A DNA stretch of 64,000 nucleotides from Chrysomallon squamiferum (lineage: Eukaryota; Mollusca; Gastropoda; Neomphalida; Peltospiridae). The notes under the pieces were generated by a model, which worked only from the letters and a program-made list of their open reading frames with translations, was not told the origin of the DNA and made no database searches. Numbering within the stretch: position 1 is the stretch's first letter; each line of letters opens with the position of its first letter. Where the stretch lies: positions 32,759,999 through 32,823,998 of the forward strand of contig CM022672.1 of NCBI GenBank assembly GCA_012295275.1, given 5' to 3'. Positions 49,390 to 62,485 of this stretch are shown in pieces. A program made the position numbers and the translations under genes.

Positions 49390-50161
49390 CTGAAAAACAA
49401 GCATTTATTTGTAGATATACAAAATAGTTCTCTTTCTGACAAATACATATATTAATCACTAATGTTTTATCCTGATATATATATATATATATTTTTTTTT
49501 TTTAAATTTCTAAATTATAAATATACTAAAATTCTTAGAAACATCAAATTAGAGTGAAAACTAAAAGATGGCATAACTAATTCTTAAACTTTCAAATTTA
49601 AACAAAATAAAGTGAACTGAATTCTGGGAGTTGAAAACGAAACAAGAAATGGTTTTTATTACTCTTACTACAAATATAAACTAACAAAAAAATGAAACAA
49701 TGCAAATGGAAATAAGGAAACATGGAAGTAAACTAAGTTATCCTGCTATTTGTATACAACAATTAATTTACTTGTTATTGTAGACTATCCTTGCACTAAT
49801 CTGTTTTTCTTACTCTGTATTGAGAATATTTTACCAATACCAAAACTGAGAAGAATGTAAGTAGATTGTTAAACAGAAAAGTTAATGAGTGTGTTTTTCA
49901 TACCAGTTTTATAATTTCTATCCAGAAGAACTGCTCTGCAGGAAAGACTAAGAGTTTTTCTCGTATTCTATCTCATGTGCACAGGAAGTCCTTGTATTGA
50001 AGTGGAAAAATTGAAGGGAATGTTTTGATGAGGCAAAGATTATATAAAGAATTAGGTATTCTTAACCCATCTTTCAAACATATAGCTGAAGAAAAAATAA
50101 ATAACAATGAGGCAGTTAATATCTAAAAATACAGGAAAAAATAATGATTAGGATATACGAC

Positions 50162-50164
<3 letters not shown>

Positions 50165-50254
<90 letters not shown>
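50165..50254. repeat. GA dinucleotide microsatellite
   Basis: Uninterrupted GA tract, the inverted counterpart of the CT tract at 27026-27108 and slightly longer. Confidence 0.95.
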
Positions 50255-50258
<4 letters not shown>

Positions 50259-50737
50259 CTATACAGTTTGTGATTTTGTTGATTATGAAATATAAAATTA
50301 CAAAAACAATAACAACACATCTAACTATAAACATTAATAAATTTAATATATGCTAAATTTCAAAGTTACCAACTGATTCATTATTTTATTTACAAAAGTT
50401 GTGTTTATTAAACTAACCATGAAAACTGAGAGACTGCAGACAATAGAAACTACAGTACATTGTCTCCTATGTAACAGGAAAGTTAAACACTTTAAAATAC
50501 TCATTCCTTTGTTTTAAAATACAGAAATAAACATTTACAACAAAATAATCGCATTTATATGAATGTAAGTATATGCATGTGTCTGTGGGTATGTGTGTAT
50601 GTCTTTGTGTTTGTATGTGTGTATATGTGTACTTACTGATATATTATTTACAAACTGCAACTTCATATATTAAATTAAATTAAACTTCATTAGTTTTAGA
50701 ATAATGAGAAATATAAAGAAAACAAACTCAAATTCAC

Positions 50738-51780
50738 CTGCTCAGATTTTTTTCTCCTTTGCAATGGCAGCAGTTCAAACTTTATTTAACCAGAAAATAA
50801 CTGTGTCCTCAGTGCCTGATGGAAGTTCACTGGATGTGTTAAAAGTTGTAATTTGTCTGAAAGTTTAAAAGTTTCTTGCTCGAAATGCTGAATGTAAAGT
50901 CTGAGTTCTCATTACATTATATGATAAATTATATAAAATGTGCAGCCCAAATTTCATTCTCCATCTCCCTCTGTTCTGTCTTGCGATCCTTCATCCTCTC
51001 TCCTTCTCATACATTCATACATTTACAAATTTAACTGCAATCATCATAATACTTCTCCTTCTTAGTGATCAAAGTAGAAGGATGAATACCTTTAAATACA
51101 CCTCAACAATAAAATAAATAAACTTTAACATACCCAAACAAACTCATTTTAATTAGAAAAATTATTTCAAATTTTAGTATTTAACAAGATAATAAATATA
51201 AAATAAATAAATAAATAAATAAATAAATAAAAACAACATACCTGACAGCTTGAACAGCACATACTACTGAAACAAATTCACTGGCATACATCAACATCAG
51301 CACATGAATTAAAGCAATATATGCATACTGAAATTGAAAAAAAAAATAAAACAAAAAAAACAAAAATAATAAATAAACAGTCAGAGATAAATAACTAATA
51401 CTTCTGTCTTTATTAACACTAAAATCTTACTGGATTATTGAGATAAAATAGGCTGTGTGGTATTTTTTACATACTTTGTTATTAATAAATTGTTATCGAG
51501 TTATGCATGATAATGATACTGATGATAATGTTAATGTTGATAATAATAATAATAAAAATAACAATGAACAAAACAACAGCAAATAAGTGATTATTATTTC
51601 ACTGTTTTATAATTAACTACAAAACTTATTTTACTCTCTACAACACAAAAATAATACAAACTAAACTCACAACTGAGAATGGAACAGGCTGCGTGAGAAT
51701 GGTTTCTGTAACAGCTGATTCATCCTTCTCCACGAGGTAAATTCCCTTTCTAGACAGCATCTCAATAATACTGTGTTGAC
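50738..51780 (-). pseudogene. CAMSAP: CAMSAP/Patronin N-terminal CH-domain exons, truncated by a stop
   Basis: Three minus-strand exons with correct splice borders and agreeing phases. E1 (51780-51671) gives QHSIIEMLSRKGIYLVEKDE, then SAVTETILTQPVPFSV. E2 (51327-51242) gives YAYIALIHVLMLMYASEFVS, then VVCAVQAVR. E3 (50856-50738) gives QITTFNTSSELPSGTEDTVI, then FWLNKV followed by TGA at 50777-50775. Order and spacing match the calponin-homology region of CAMSAP/Patronin, which caps and protects microtubule minus ends with its distal CKK domain. The stop falls where the family continues from the conserved NKV. Neither the 5' end nor the CKK part is in the window, so this is an exon-level fragment, most likely a pseudogene. 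Splice-site preservation suggests relatively recent duplication. Confidence 0.7.
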
Positions 51781-52089
51781 CTATGAAAAATATTTAATAC
51801 CAACAGTAAATATAAAGTTTATTACTTTTTTTACGAAAATGATGTATATAACCCTCAGGTGTTTGAATGAATCTGACGCTTAATATTGTCGCTGAAGAAT
51901 GTCTGTGATGACACAATCCTGAGAGACATATCGAGTATAAATACAAATTTTATACATTGTGCAAATGTTTTGTTCTTTTTGACTTATAGGAGTTATTCTG
52001 GGTGGAAACTTTCTTTTTTACTTCAGTTTATATATAAATATATATATTATCATATGTGGCTGTTTTAATTATTTTTATTTACATACAAA

Positions 52090-52093
<4 letters not shown>

Positions 52094-52152
<59 letters not shown>
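52094..52152. repeat. CA microsatellite
   Basis: Perfect CA tract of about 59 bp. Confidence 0.95.
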
Positions 52153-52154
<2 letters not shown>

Positions 52155-53229
52155 GACAATACTGAATATGGTGAATACCTCTATCTTTCTCTCTCTTCTC
52201 TCACACATACATCTTTATCTCATTCCAGGGCTAAAAATGTGCGTGAATCTCCAAATCTGATCAGCACCAACATAAAACATTTGAATCTATTTGGATTCAT
52301 GTCAAATGTTTCCAAAATTCTATAGAATTGATAATCAACGAGTAAAACATTACCAAATTAAAAACAAAACTAGTCTGGTTAACAAGCATCAGTTTAAAGT
52401 GGTTTCAAAAGTGTATCATACATTCCAATCCGTGTTTGTTCCAAACATTGTGATTTATCAAGATTAGTCTGGTGTGAAGTCAAGTGGTGGTTGTCCCATT
52501 TCTATGAACAAAAAATTGCTAACAAAGAAAACTGAAAGTAACATGTTTGTTCATTTTTACACAGTAACATGGTTATAGTTATTGAGTGTGCCAAATTTAC
52601 TATTATATCAGAATTACTATATTAGTTCATTGATATTATGTTCTTTACCTTAAATTTCCTGGTCTTTTCACTCCATGATTGATTTGTTTTGCTGGTTTTA
52701 GAAATGTGCTTTGGTAACATCCACACAAACACTGAATCAACGGCATTGCGCAAGAACATATTGTATGCACTGTTTATAAATCTTCTAAAGATAACCTGGT
52801 AAGACATTAAAGAAAACAAACTGTAAAGACGAAATGGAAAAATCTTCAACTGAAAAAACAGTAAAAGAACAGTTTCAAATTCCTGGTCTAAACAAATAAA
52901 TGAAATGTTTGTTTTTGACAGCACCAATCAAAACATAATGCATGCCACATGCAAAGTTTATCAAATGCACTTTTAATGAACCGATACGTTGTACAGAGGA
53001 AAACTGTTCAAGAGCTGAACGCTTATGTACGGTATGGAACTAATTATATATTTAAACCTAATCTTGAATGTCACATGACATTAGCAGGTCATATTAAATG
53101 TTTAGAAATTTATACCAGTGAACTGGTCTCTAAAAGACAAAAAAACATTGATATACATGTTTGGTTCTGCCAGAGACCAAGCTCTAAAACCTGCAGCCAG
53201 CCATAAGATGCAGTCTGTATACTGGCTGG

Positions 53230-53475
53230 AAATAAAAACCATGTAGCTAAAACTAAGAAAGACTGCTTTCCACTACCTAGAATAGATGTCATTAAATGCT
53301 TTGTATGGAGCTCAATGGTTTACTATACTGGATATGGTCAGTGAATACAACCAGGTTGCAGCTGAGGATAAAGACAAAGACAAAACTGCATTGATCTCTC
53401 CAATGGGTTTGTTTGAATACAGTTGAATGCCTTTTGGTTTATCAGGAGCCCCAGCCACATTTCAAAGACCATGCT
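53230..53475 (+). pseudogene. Gypsy-type reverse transcriptase fragment
   Basis: Across frames the plus strand spells KKDCFPLPRIDV, then YNQVAAEDKDKDKTALIS-like sequence, then PMGLFEYS, a stop, MPFGLSGAPATFQRP. These are the consecutive palm motifs of Ty3/Gypsy reverse transcriptase, before and around the PFGL..APATFQ block. The catalytic YxDD box is not present: the homology ends at ATFQRP and unrelated sequence follows. No LTRs were found. A dead fragment. Confidence 0.7.
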
Positions 53476-53882
53476 TTATAAACTATAATAGAACCATATC
53501 AAACCCTTTTAATAGATACATTTGTATAATGAGTAATGATAGAAAGAAAAGGAATATATCCAGTGATGATGAGGTTGATGCCATACCACCTAATAAGTAT
53601 TCAAAAAGTTCTACAACATTATCGGAATCTTCTAGTGATAATTTATTTTCTTCAAATAGTGATTTTGAAATACCCTGCGGGCAAAAGAAGCTGTAACAGC
53701 TACGATAGACCCTGTTGTTGATACCCTATATTGAAGCATTACAATTTATTTAACTATGAAGTGAAGTTAGAACCAAGAAGGAAGCAATTAACTTTTGTCA
53801 AAATTTAAAACTTCTACCAAAACAATTATGAGATGCCAAACTGTAAATGTGTGATTTGAACAAATTAACATCGGTGAAATGG

Positions 53883-54270
53883 AAAAATCATAATTACTCA
53901 CATTTTTTATTTCAGTTTAATAAAAACATTTGTAAACACAAAAGTAAAAATCATAATTACTTACATTTTTTATTTCAGTTTAATAAACAGATTTGTAAAC
54001 ACAAAAGTAAAAATCATAATTACTTACATTTTTTATTTCAGTTTAATAAACAGATTTGTAAACACAAAAGTAAAAATCATAATTACTTACATTTTTTATT
54101 TCAGTTTAATAAACAGATTTGTAAACACAAAAGTAAAAATCATAATTACTCACATTATCAATTTCAGTTTAATAAAAACATTTCTAAAGACAAAAGTAAA
54201 AATCACAATTACTTACATTTTTGATTTCAGTTCAATAAACAGATTTGTAAACCCAAACGTAAAAATCAGG
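53883..54270. repeat. 63-bp minisatellite, six copies plus a partial
   Basis: Units start at 53883, 53946, 54009, 54072, 54135 and 54198, with a partial at 54261. Each contains ATTTTTTATTTCAG followed by TTTAATAAA. The period is 21 codons, so a frame stays open with the repeat HKSKNHNYLHFLFQFNKQIC plus K. Each unit also carries an acceptor-like pyrimidine-CAG and TTGTAAAC. It directly abuts the Merlin-like remnant. Confidence 0.95.
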
Positions 54271-54271
54271 T

Positions 54272-54812
54272 GCCTTTAAGAAAAGGTACATGGTTTGAGG
54301 CGTCAAACTCATCCATAAGAAGAAGTTTGTTAATTATGTAGTTTTTCAAAACAATATCTGATAGAAATTGCTCAAACATAAACCACCATTCCCAAAGAAG
54401 AAATCAAAGGAGAGAAAGAAACTTCATCTGAAACTATTACTGACTATTACAACTATTGTTGTGAAATTTGTGTTGAGTGGGAAAAAACATAACAGTTGGA
54501 AAAGGTTGTCCTGCTGAAATAGATGAACCAAAATTTGGCAGTATTTGGGGGAATTTGTCATGAAACAAGATATTTTTTCTTAATTCATTACAATTTATTA
54601 TATTATAATTATGTATTTATTCATAACATCCAGCAATCAAGGCACGTACCAACTTAACAGAAAACAGGGGTGTGTGATAGGAGATAACTACCAAGTACTC
54701 ATTGCACACAAGGAAATTTTGGCCTTCATCTTGCAGAATACATGAGGAGGAATAAATAAAACAAGGAGGAAGTATTCAGTGAACTGTCACGAATCATCAG
54801 TTTGGAGTATAT
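54272..54812 (+). pseudogene. Merlin/ISXO2-type DDE transposase remnant
   Basis: Starts VPLRKGTWFEASNSSIRRSL, and after frame changes spells a YYNYCCEICVEWEKT-like segment and PAEIDEPKFGSI, containing the (V)EID.(S/T)KFG block typical of ISXO2/Merlin transposases. The end spells LHLAEYMRRNK and EEVFSEL, the C-terminal signature. The middle of the DDE domain is missing and several stops occur, so it is an internally deleted, dead copy. Confidence 0.6.
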
Positions 54813-55058
54813 TTGTTAATTATGACTATCTTTTGAAATGTATTATTTTGTATGATAACTAAAATGGCTGACATTATTGCTTGAAATGTTGAAGAATTGT
54901 TTGCTTCTATCTGCTGTATTTAACCACTTAATTGTAGGTGTATAAAAGGTTTAAAAACTATTATTAAAAAAAAAAAAAAAAAAATTATGTGGGGGTATGG
55001 ACAGATATTCCTCTAATCTATGTCAACTCATCTACAGGACAGGTGAGATGACTGTAAA

Positions 55059-55508
55059 GTGAGTCCAGGAACTCAGACATTCCACTGTGTAAAACCAGTG
55101 AGTTCTGTGTCTGTGGCATGTGACAAGAATTCGCAGTTTGCTGACGCTCTACCAGTCCTTATTCATTTTAACTATGTGAGAGATGTTGCAGAACTGTCTG
55201 CTGAATCAGTAACTAAACCAAGTAAGAAAAGTACATCTGATCAAGCACCTGGAAGCTTTGTCCTGCTAGAATATACAACTAGGAAATCTAAAAAAAAAAA
55301 AAAAAAATTCTTCTGCAAATAATCTCCAAAGATAGATTTGAAATTGAAGTAACATTCCTACATACAAAAGATGGTAAGTTCATTGTTTGCTTTTCCAGTT
55401 ACAGAAGATAGATCTTGGTTTGAAAAAAAACAAATCAACAGTATGGTTGAAATTCCTACAATGGATAACTGCTATCAGTGTATATTCCAAGAAGGCCTAT
55501 CAGAGTGA
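55059..55508 (+). pseudogene. Decayed ORF with a transposon-tail-like domain
   Basis: First frame (55059-55322) includes QFADALPVLIHFNYVRDVAE and APGSFVLLEYTTRKSKKKKK. After a frameshift in the A run it continues ISKDRFEIEVTFLHTKDGKF, then FAFPVTEDRSWFEKKQINSM, then VEIPTMDN. The pattern (surface-exposed beta strands, FP..ED.SW, a polar-I, then a proline turn) resembles C-terminal domains of transposon-derived proteins in invertebrates. I cannot name the family. At least two frameshifts. Confidence 0.35.
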
Positions 55509-55519
55509 ATGAAAAAACA

Positions 55520-58411
55520 AAATATTTGATAAAATAACTGTTTTAAATTTTTATGTTCACTAATGACGACAATAAAATATTTTCCTTACATTCTCTTCTT
55601 ATTTTGTTTTATTAAACAATTAATTATGGACAAGTATTCTAAATGTGTTAACCTAAAAAAAAAATAAAAATCAACTAGTTCAACACACTGGACAAAAATT
55701 GTCACATCCTGGCTCATACTTAATTTTTGAAAACTAAAATTAAAATAAAAAACAGTAATTTTCTGGTGAATGGCTATGTGGTATTCTGAAAGAGTCTGAA
55801 TAAACTACTACAAGATACATTTTATAAAGCATCTTACTTTCTGTGAGTTTTGGAATTAAAGGTATGGTAAAAAGAATGATGTCCAAATTTTGTCACATCC
55901 TGGTATATGTTACTTTTACATTTCTGGTAAAATATATGTCAGACAGAAACAGATATGGCATACTTATAGTACCATGTCTCTATAAAAGGTCAAACATCAA
56001 TGCTATGAAAAAGGATCTTTGGTGATTAGGTATCACAGAGTTGATAATGTCAAGTCATGGCTGAAATTCTTACCACGGAATGGCCAATTTTCAGACTGAT
56101 AACACTTTGACAGTTCTTTCCATTAAAAAAGTGAGATTTTTTTGCTGTGTTTTTGTACCTGTTCCGAGTTCTTAAATTCAGTGCTTGGTCATCATGATTC
56201 TTGTCATCGGTCAGAGAAATTCTGATACATCACAACTCCCTTGATAGATTAATTAATTACTAGAGCAAGTTATTAAGTACTGTTGTATTAGAATAATAAT
56301 TTGTTTGCATTGTTTATTTTAAACATTTAGAGATTTATCTAGCCGTAGTTGAATTTTTTATTTCTGTTTATATATTTTTATCACTTCATCACATGCGAGC
56401 AAAATCAAATCCGGAAAAAATAACAACTATTAAATACTACAAAGATGAAATGACAACAAAAGATGAAATAAAGACATTTTAAGTGACATTGAAAAAAATC
56501 ACATCTGGGCATTCCGTCATATCAAATCACATTTTCAATGATATTATGATAAAATGTTTTATTCAATTTAGGGATTACAACATTGCTAACTTATCTTTGT
56601 GTAATGATCGAAGCAAAAACAAAAATCCACGTGGTCGTCAATGTTTTCTTTTCACAGACTGCCAATGTTTGAAAGATCTCAGTTCTAAACAACAATGACA
56701 TTTTCTGGTGCACATATTTTTTTGTCATAATGATGACCATGCACACTGATAAGACCCAGGAATATGAGCTTCACTTACATAACATTAATGGTGAAAACAG
56801 GACAAGGTAAGTCATTTATTATTCTTTTCATGGACTTCAAATAAATTACAATCATTAACATATTCTGTGATAATAGGACCTATAACATTGCTAATTTTTG
56901 TATATCCTAAAGTTCCATACCTTGCATTTTAAGGGAATTATGACAATTTAATGAACTTTGATCACAATATTTGTTTCAGTAAATTATAAAGCTTGAAACA
57001 ATAGGCAATACATTCCAGAAATTTTCAGAAATAAAATTGACAGCGCTCCATTATTTTTCAAGTTATCACAGATACACAGTTTTACTTGTTTCCTATGATG
57101 CATGAATACCTCCTGTGTGTAATCACATTACATTTTTTTTTTTTTTTAAATCCCCAGATTTAGAATTTGGAAGACACAATACCTTTTTTGGTGCCTGCAT
57201 GATTTTATGAGGGTAAGTTTGGAAAATTAAAAATACTTCCAGGACAGTAAAACACATTTCAAAAGCAAAGTAATGGAGAATTTATGTGTATGAGTGACTA
57301 AACATTTGTATTGAGGATATTTTACAAACCATGAACAACAACATCAGTTCTGGAAGTCAAATGTGTCATGTGATACAAGCACTCACAGAGACACTGTGCT
57401 ATTGGGTGATGGACAAAAGTATGATACTGTCACCTACTTAAGCTTTAATATGAAAACAATTAGGATATAATAACATCACATTTGTTGCTTATATTGGGAT
57501 TTTTGACATAATCAACAAATATCTTATTATAACTGGTATCTGATATTATTAATGCTTCAGCTGAAGTTAAGAATTTCTGAATATAATTTTATTTTATTTA
57601 TAAAAAAAAAAAACTTTGAATGAATATGTTTGTTGGCAGAGTATGATTATGTTTACATTTTATTAAAATTTATTTGCCATCTATATTTCTGTCATTTAGA
57701 TTAATCTAATTATTATTAACAGTAAATAAACACATTTACTTTTAACAGCACTGCTGCCAGAAAACACTTCAGTCATGTCAGAAAAAATCCAGTGTACAAA
57801 GAAGGAAACGCCAATGGGAAATAATCAAAGTTGACGTAGAATCTATAAACTTCATAAAAAGCAGGACACTGATCAAATGGTTTCAAATATTTTAATACAC
57901 TGTATTATCAAATGTTTCATGAATTTCTTTGCTTTTTAAAACTTATAATGAAATAATTTTGTATTTGTGCCTTATAAAATCTTGGTTTTGTGATTCCTTT
58001 CACATAAAACAAAATAATTAAAAATGACCCTGATTGGATGTTACTGAGGACACTTTCCTTCTAAATCAACAATAAAACAATATTTATGAAATATTTTTTT
58101 TTTTCAGAGGTGTTCATAGTAGCCTATCTTCATCAGTAAATCAACTTAATGCATGTTTAACAACATTTTTCATTTATAATAACATCTTGTTTGATTTATT
58201 TTTGTGTCATCAGTCACATTCGATCATACTTTTCTTAGATAATGACCCATAACATCAACAGATGGTCTCAAACTATCTTCTAGTTCTTAAATTTAAATAT
58301 AAAAAAAAATAATAGCAAGACTTTCTATTAAATCATAGCATTTCCATTTAAAAATAATTTTCAAAATACTGCCTTTGTGTCACACATCAAGGCTCATCTT
58401 TTGAGGATAGG

Positions 58412-58468
<57 letters not shown>

Positions 58469-58470
58469 AG
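55520..58470. other. Gene-poor part of the right-only segment
   Basis: AT-rich sequence with poly-T/A runs. A small open frame at 56483-56698 (IKCFIQFRDYNIANLSLCND...) is unrecognised. A CA tract lies at 58411-58463. No other signal. Confidence 0.4.
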
Positions 58471-59540
58471 TATGTTGTTAATGACACACATTACACTGCC
58501 TAATGACAACATCAAAAAACAAAACAAAACAACAAAACAAGGAGAAATATTTCTTACAAAATCATGCAGCCAAATGCTTATAAAAACAAGGCCAAAGTTT
58601 CATGTTCTCTCTCACACCTCCCCATTACCTCTGTGTTCATCAAACAGAACACCCAGTTTGTTGCTTCCCAAACCAAGGATTTTTACTTTAACTGTCTCAA
58701 ACCCCTAAGCCCGTAGCTACAAGATTCCTGCATATGTGGTGAAAACCACAAAATCAAAGTGAAGAGTGAAGCCACACAGCTGTACAAATTTAAAAGCTGT
58801 AAACTGGCCACATCTTGATAGCTAATTAATGCAATGTAACTTTTACAATTTGGAAACTGTGATTAAATGTTTGTCATTGCACATTTCCCTGTAAACAGAA
58901 CTTTAATTATTTGCATATACTGGCAGTTAAAGGCAGTTTATTTACTGATTATAATTATTAATACACATTTATTTAATAGAGAGGTTTAGCATAGACGTAA
59001 CGTTCATGTACCAAACCTGTATTGTCTTTTTTGTGAGATCTTCTCAATATAGGACATGCCTAATTGTGCATGTTTATGCATAGTGAAGTAATTTTTTGAA
59101 ACACTGTAAAGGGTTAATCTTGTTTTTTATGATTTTCTTTAATTATCGTTGCATAGATCAGTGCTTTTCAAGTTGCATTTTACTGCTTGGTTTTCACATA
59201 AATGATCACTAAAGACAGATCCCTTCTCTCCAAAAAAGCTGTTGTTCGACTTACGTACCTTTGGCTGAGTGAGATTACAATTTCATGTGCTAAATTCAAA
59301 CTAATATATGCTTGAAAAATAGTAAGTCGATGTTGTTGACCCTTATATTGCCTTAAGATGTTGTTTGGCTTCTTGCTGAGAAATAGAGTAAAAATGTATT
59401 TGTTTGCAAACAAAAATACTAGCCAGTCTGTAGTTTTGTGTGTACTATGCTGCTGCAAGAGGAACAAATAACAAATAACTTGTATGTTACAAAATTTTCA
59501 AAAAAATAATTTTCCTATTAAATTATATATCAGAAAAAAA

Positions 59541-60709
59541 AACCCCAATAAAAACAGATTAAAATCACTCCAAGGTATCTTCGATAACTTTGATATGAAA
59601 AAGAAACAAGCAGTCTGTAAGATTATCAAGTCAATGTCAACAGGCTTTCTGGATATAATCAATCATCAGTTGAGTGACTTACTTCCAGATGGATGCTATC
59701 ATACAGTCCAAGACCCTGAACAGCATGCCAAACTCCAGCATTCCAAGCTGACAAATGTTGGAGAACAGTGTTTTGGAGACTTGGACGTCAGCATATTTAA
59801 GAGACGGAATGTGTCTGCATATTATCACCCAGCATCAACATGTTAGAAAGAAACAAGAGTATGTCAAACTGGTTCTCCAAACTCTCAGAGAAGAAAAAAA
59901 AGCAGCAACGTTGTCTTTGGCAACTTCACAAGCAAAAGAACTGTAAAGAAAACACAATTCTAATGAAGTGAATGCCATAGCAGTGAGTCAAGAAGCTCTG
60001 ACAGATAACTGTGCAAGGAAGCCTGCAGTTAAAGAAAGACAAAGCCAGAAAAAAGAAACCACCATTGAGAGGTTGTGGACCATGCAAAACCTCAAGAGAT
60101 ACTGACCATCTTTTGATTGCCTACGCAAAGGTAACAGACCAGCTCTTGGCTCTCAAAGCTGAAGTCCAGTAGCAGAAGCTGATTTTGAGGGTGAAATCAC
60201 CAGTTCTGAAAGTAATTCAGAAGCTGCCTGAGCTTGTGGCCAGTCTCAATCAGTTTCTTGATGGTGAGGTTCAACAAAATGTACAGTAGCTAGACATAGG
60301 TGTACAAAAGAAGGAAGAACTTCAAAGAAAATGTCATTAAATGTCATCTGACAACAGTGGTAGCATTGCTTCTAATATTGTGGAAGACATTGCTGACTAC
60401 AGTTTCTCCTACCAGTATGGTCGATCTGGCATGTGCTTAGTCATTGACTATGAAGACAAATTCTACATAGGAGAAATTCAGACCGTTCTACATGACAAGA
60501 GTGCAACAGTCAGTTTTATTGAAAGGTGTTGCATCAATGATGATGATTACAAATGGCCACAGATAGAAGACCAGGCAGTTGTAGAATCCAAATTTGTCAG
60601 CTTGTCAGACTTTGCAATGACATCAACAAATAGACATATTTCGATCTTATGTGATGCTCATTCTATTCATGCAAGATTCAGTGAATACAAGCAGTTGTAT
60701 TTCCTGTGA
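59541..60709 (+). pseudogene. Decayed multi-frame gene of unrecognised family
   Basis: Frame 1 (to 59846) reads KKKQAVCKIIKSMSTGFLDI, then LSDLLPDGCYHTVQDPEQHA and VSIFKRRNVSAYYHPAST. After a frameshift near 59850 it continues KKQEYVKLVLQTLREEKKAA, then LATSQAKEL-stop-RKHNSNEV and KERQSQKKETTIERL (helical, charged). A third frame gives KVIQKLPELVASLNQFLDGE. Then an open frame 60341-60709 reads YGRSGMCLVIDYEDKFYIGE with WPQIEDQAV and FVSLSDFAMTS. The order suggests one protein of about 380 residues: N-terminal globular, coiled-coil middle, C-terminal beta-rich. I do not know its function. Repetitive invertebrate proteins of this layout exist, often transposon-associated. Several stops make it a pseudogene. 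Confidence 0.45.
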
Positions 60710-60719
60710 GAAAAGGCTT

Positions 60720-61912
60720 TGTTAGGTTACAGAAGATGTACAAATGCTTTATGCATCTCAGAAATGAAATAATAACTTTGATTCAAATTGCTGGTTGGGT
60801 GAAGTCAGAAGTCACTTTTTTCAGGGGGGGCTAAAAATATTTATAGTACAAATGTACAAATATATATACCATTTGAAAGGTCTTTAAAAACTGTTCATAA
60901 CACTGGTTGCATATTTTCAATTGGCCAAAACTGAAGTTATAGTGTCAGTTTGCAATTTTAATGATTCTGCCACATGTCATTTTGAAGATTTTGGCATGTT
61001 TAGCATGTTAATGTGAACACACATACAAACATACAGGTCTGAAAAAAATTGAGCTCATTTATCAAGTTGGTCCCATCACTCTTGTTGATTTTTCAGTCTT
61101 TTGTGTCAATCACTTTTCAAACTACAGCTGGCCAAAGAAGCCATTTGTGCTAATTAGCCAAAATAGGGCTGAACACCGTCCATATACCTGTCGAAAGAAT
61201 ATTTGCATATATCTTTTGAGTCATAACTTTTTGTGTGTTTTGTTTCTTTTTGTTACAGCTTTCATTACGTGCTACCTTTTTTGCATATTATATGAATTTA
61301 TGAATTAAAGTCAGACAAAATGTGCCTGCTGGCACCTACTGTTGCTCTCTGTGGTCTCCTTTGCCTTTCTATCACTTATGGTATCTATGTGATATATAAA
61401 TAAATAAATAAATACATTTTAAAAACAGAATCAAAGTTATGGCTTTTCATACCTCAGCAATCAGACTCATTTTTGGGCCCCAGTATGTGACAAAATAAAT
61501 AATAAATATAATAAATGTCTCCAAAATAAATTATTTCTGCATAACTGGATAGAGAATGGAGAAAACTTACAATAAAATTTATGATGGTAACGTGAAAAAT
61601 AATGGAGTAAAAGCAATATTTCATCTTATAATTATGGTAATTTTCTTCCTTTTTTCCTCCTTTATTGAAAAAATGCTGTGATTTTAATTCATTAAAATTG
61701 TAATATTGTCTTAAAAAGCAAAATAACTGTAGACTAGGTATTAAGAACAAATGTACTTAATAATAAATTAACAATATGGAAGAGGAATCAAAATGTATTA
61801 TAACTGTATGTTTGAGTGTGTGATATACTGATAGACAATATATTTACATTGATGTTTATATTCAGTAAAATTATAAAATAACAATGTAACCATGCTCCAC
61901 CTATATTAATTC

Positions 61913-61952
<40 letters not shown>

Positions 61953-62470
61953 ATAAATAAATAAATAAATAAAAATGCCCAATCAAATAATACTTTTTAG
62001 TACGTGTAGTAACAGGCGGGCACAATCATTAATGATAATCATAACAGTTTGTTTATGAATCATAACCAACAAATCAAGATGGTTTTTGACTTAATGTAAA
62101 TATTTTTAAAAAGGTGAGAGTCGTTGTATTTTGTTAATATTTTAAATTTAAACAAAGTTAAACATCTGATCAAGCTGAACTATTTTTTTCGAAGTGAGAG
62201 ACACTTATCTTTTGTTTTTCATCTAACAGTGAAATTGTGAAGTCTGTGTTAATCGAGGTAATGAAAAAACAATTACTGTAACTTACAGTTACAGACCTGA
62301 TAAAACTTTAAAACTTTAAAACTGATATAACTTGACACTATTTCTTAATTTTCTGCTTGTTTCATGCCATAAACTACATACCTTTATAATTGTTAAAATC
62401 CATGATAACTTGACAACATCAACATAAATCCATAACACGAAATATTAATCCTTGCTTCCAAGAAAAACTC
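60720..62470. other. Gene-free end of the right-only segment
   Basis: No coding signal. ATT/AAAT tracts at 61917-61972. Confidence 0.5.
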
Positions 62471-62485
62471 TACACTTCTCACGTA

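Noticed and set aside
52622-53206. Open frames upstream of the Gypsy fragment
   Set aside because: No recognisable gag, protease or other domain; may be older parts of the same element but cannot be supported.
53883-54270. CRISPR-like array
   Set aside because: Units are head-to-tail identical with no variable spacers, and the genome is eukaryotic; it is a minisatellite.
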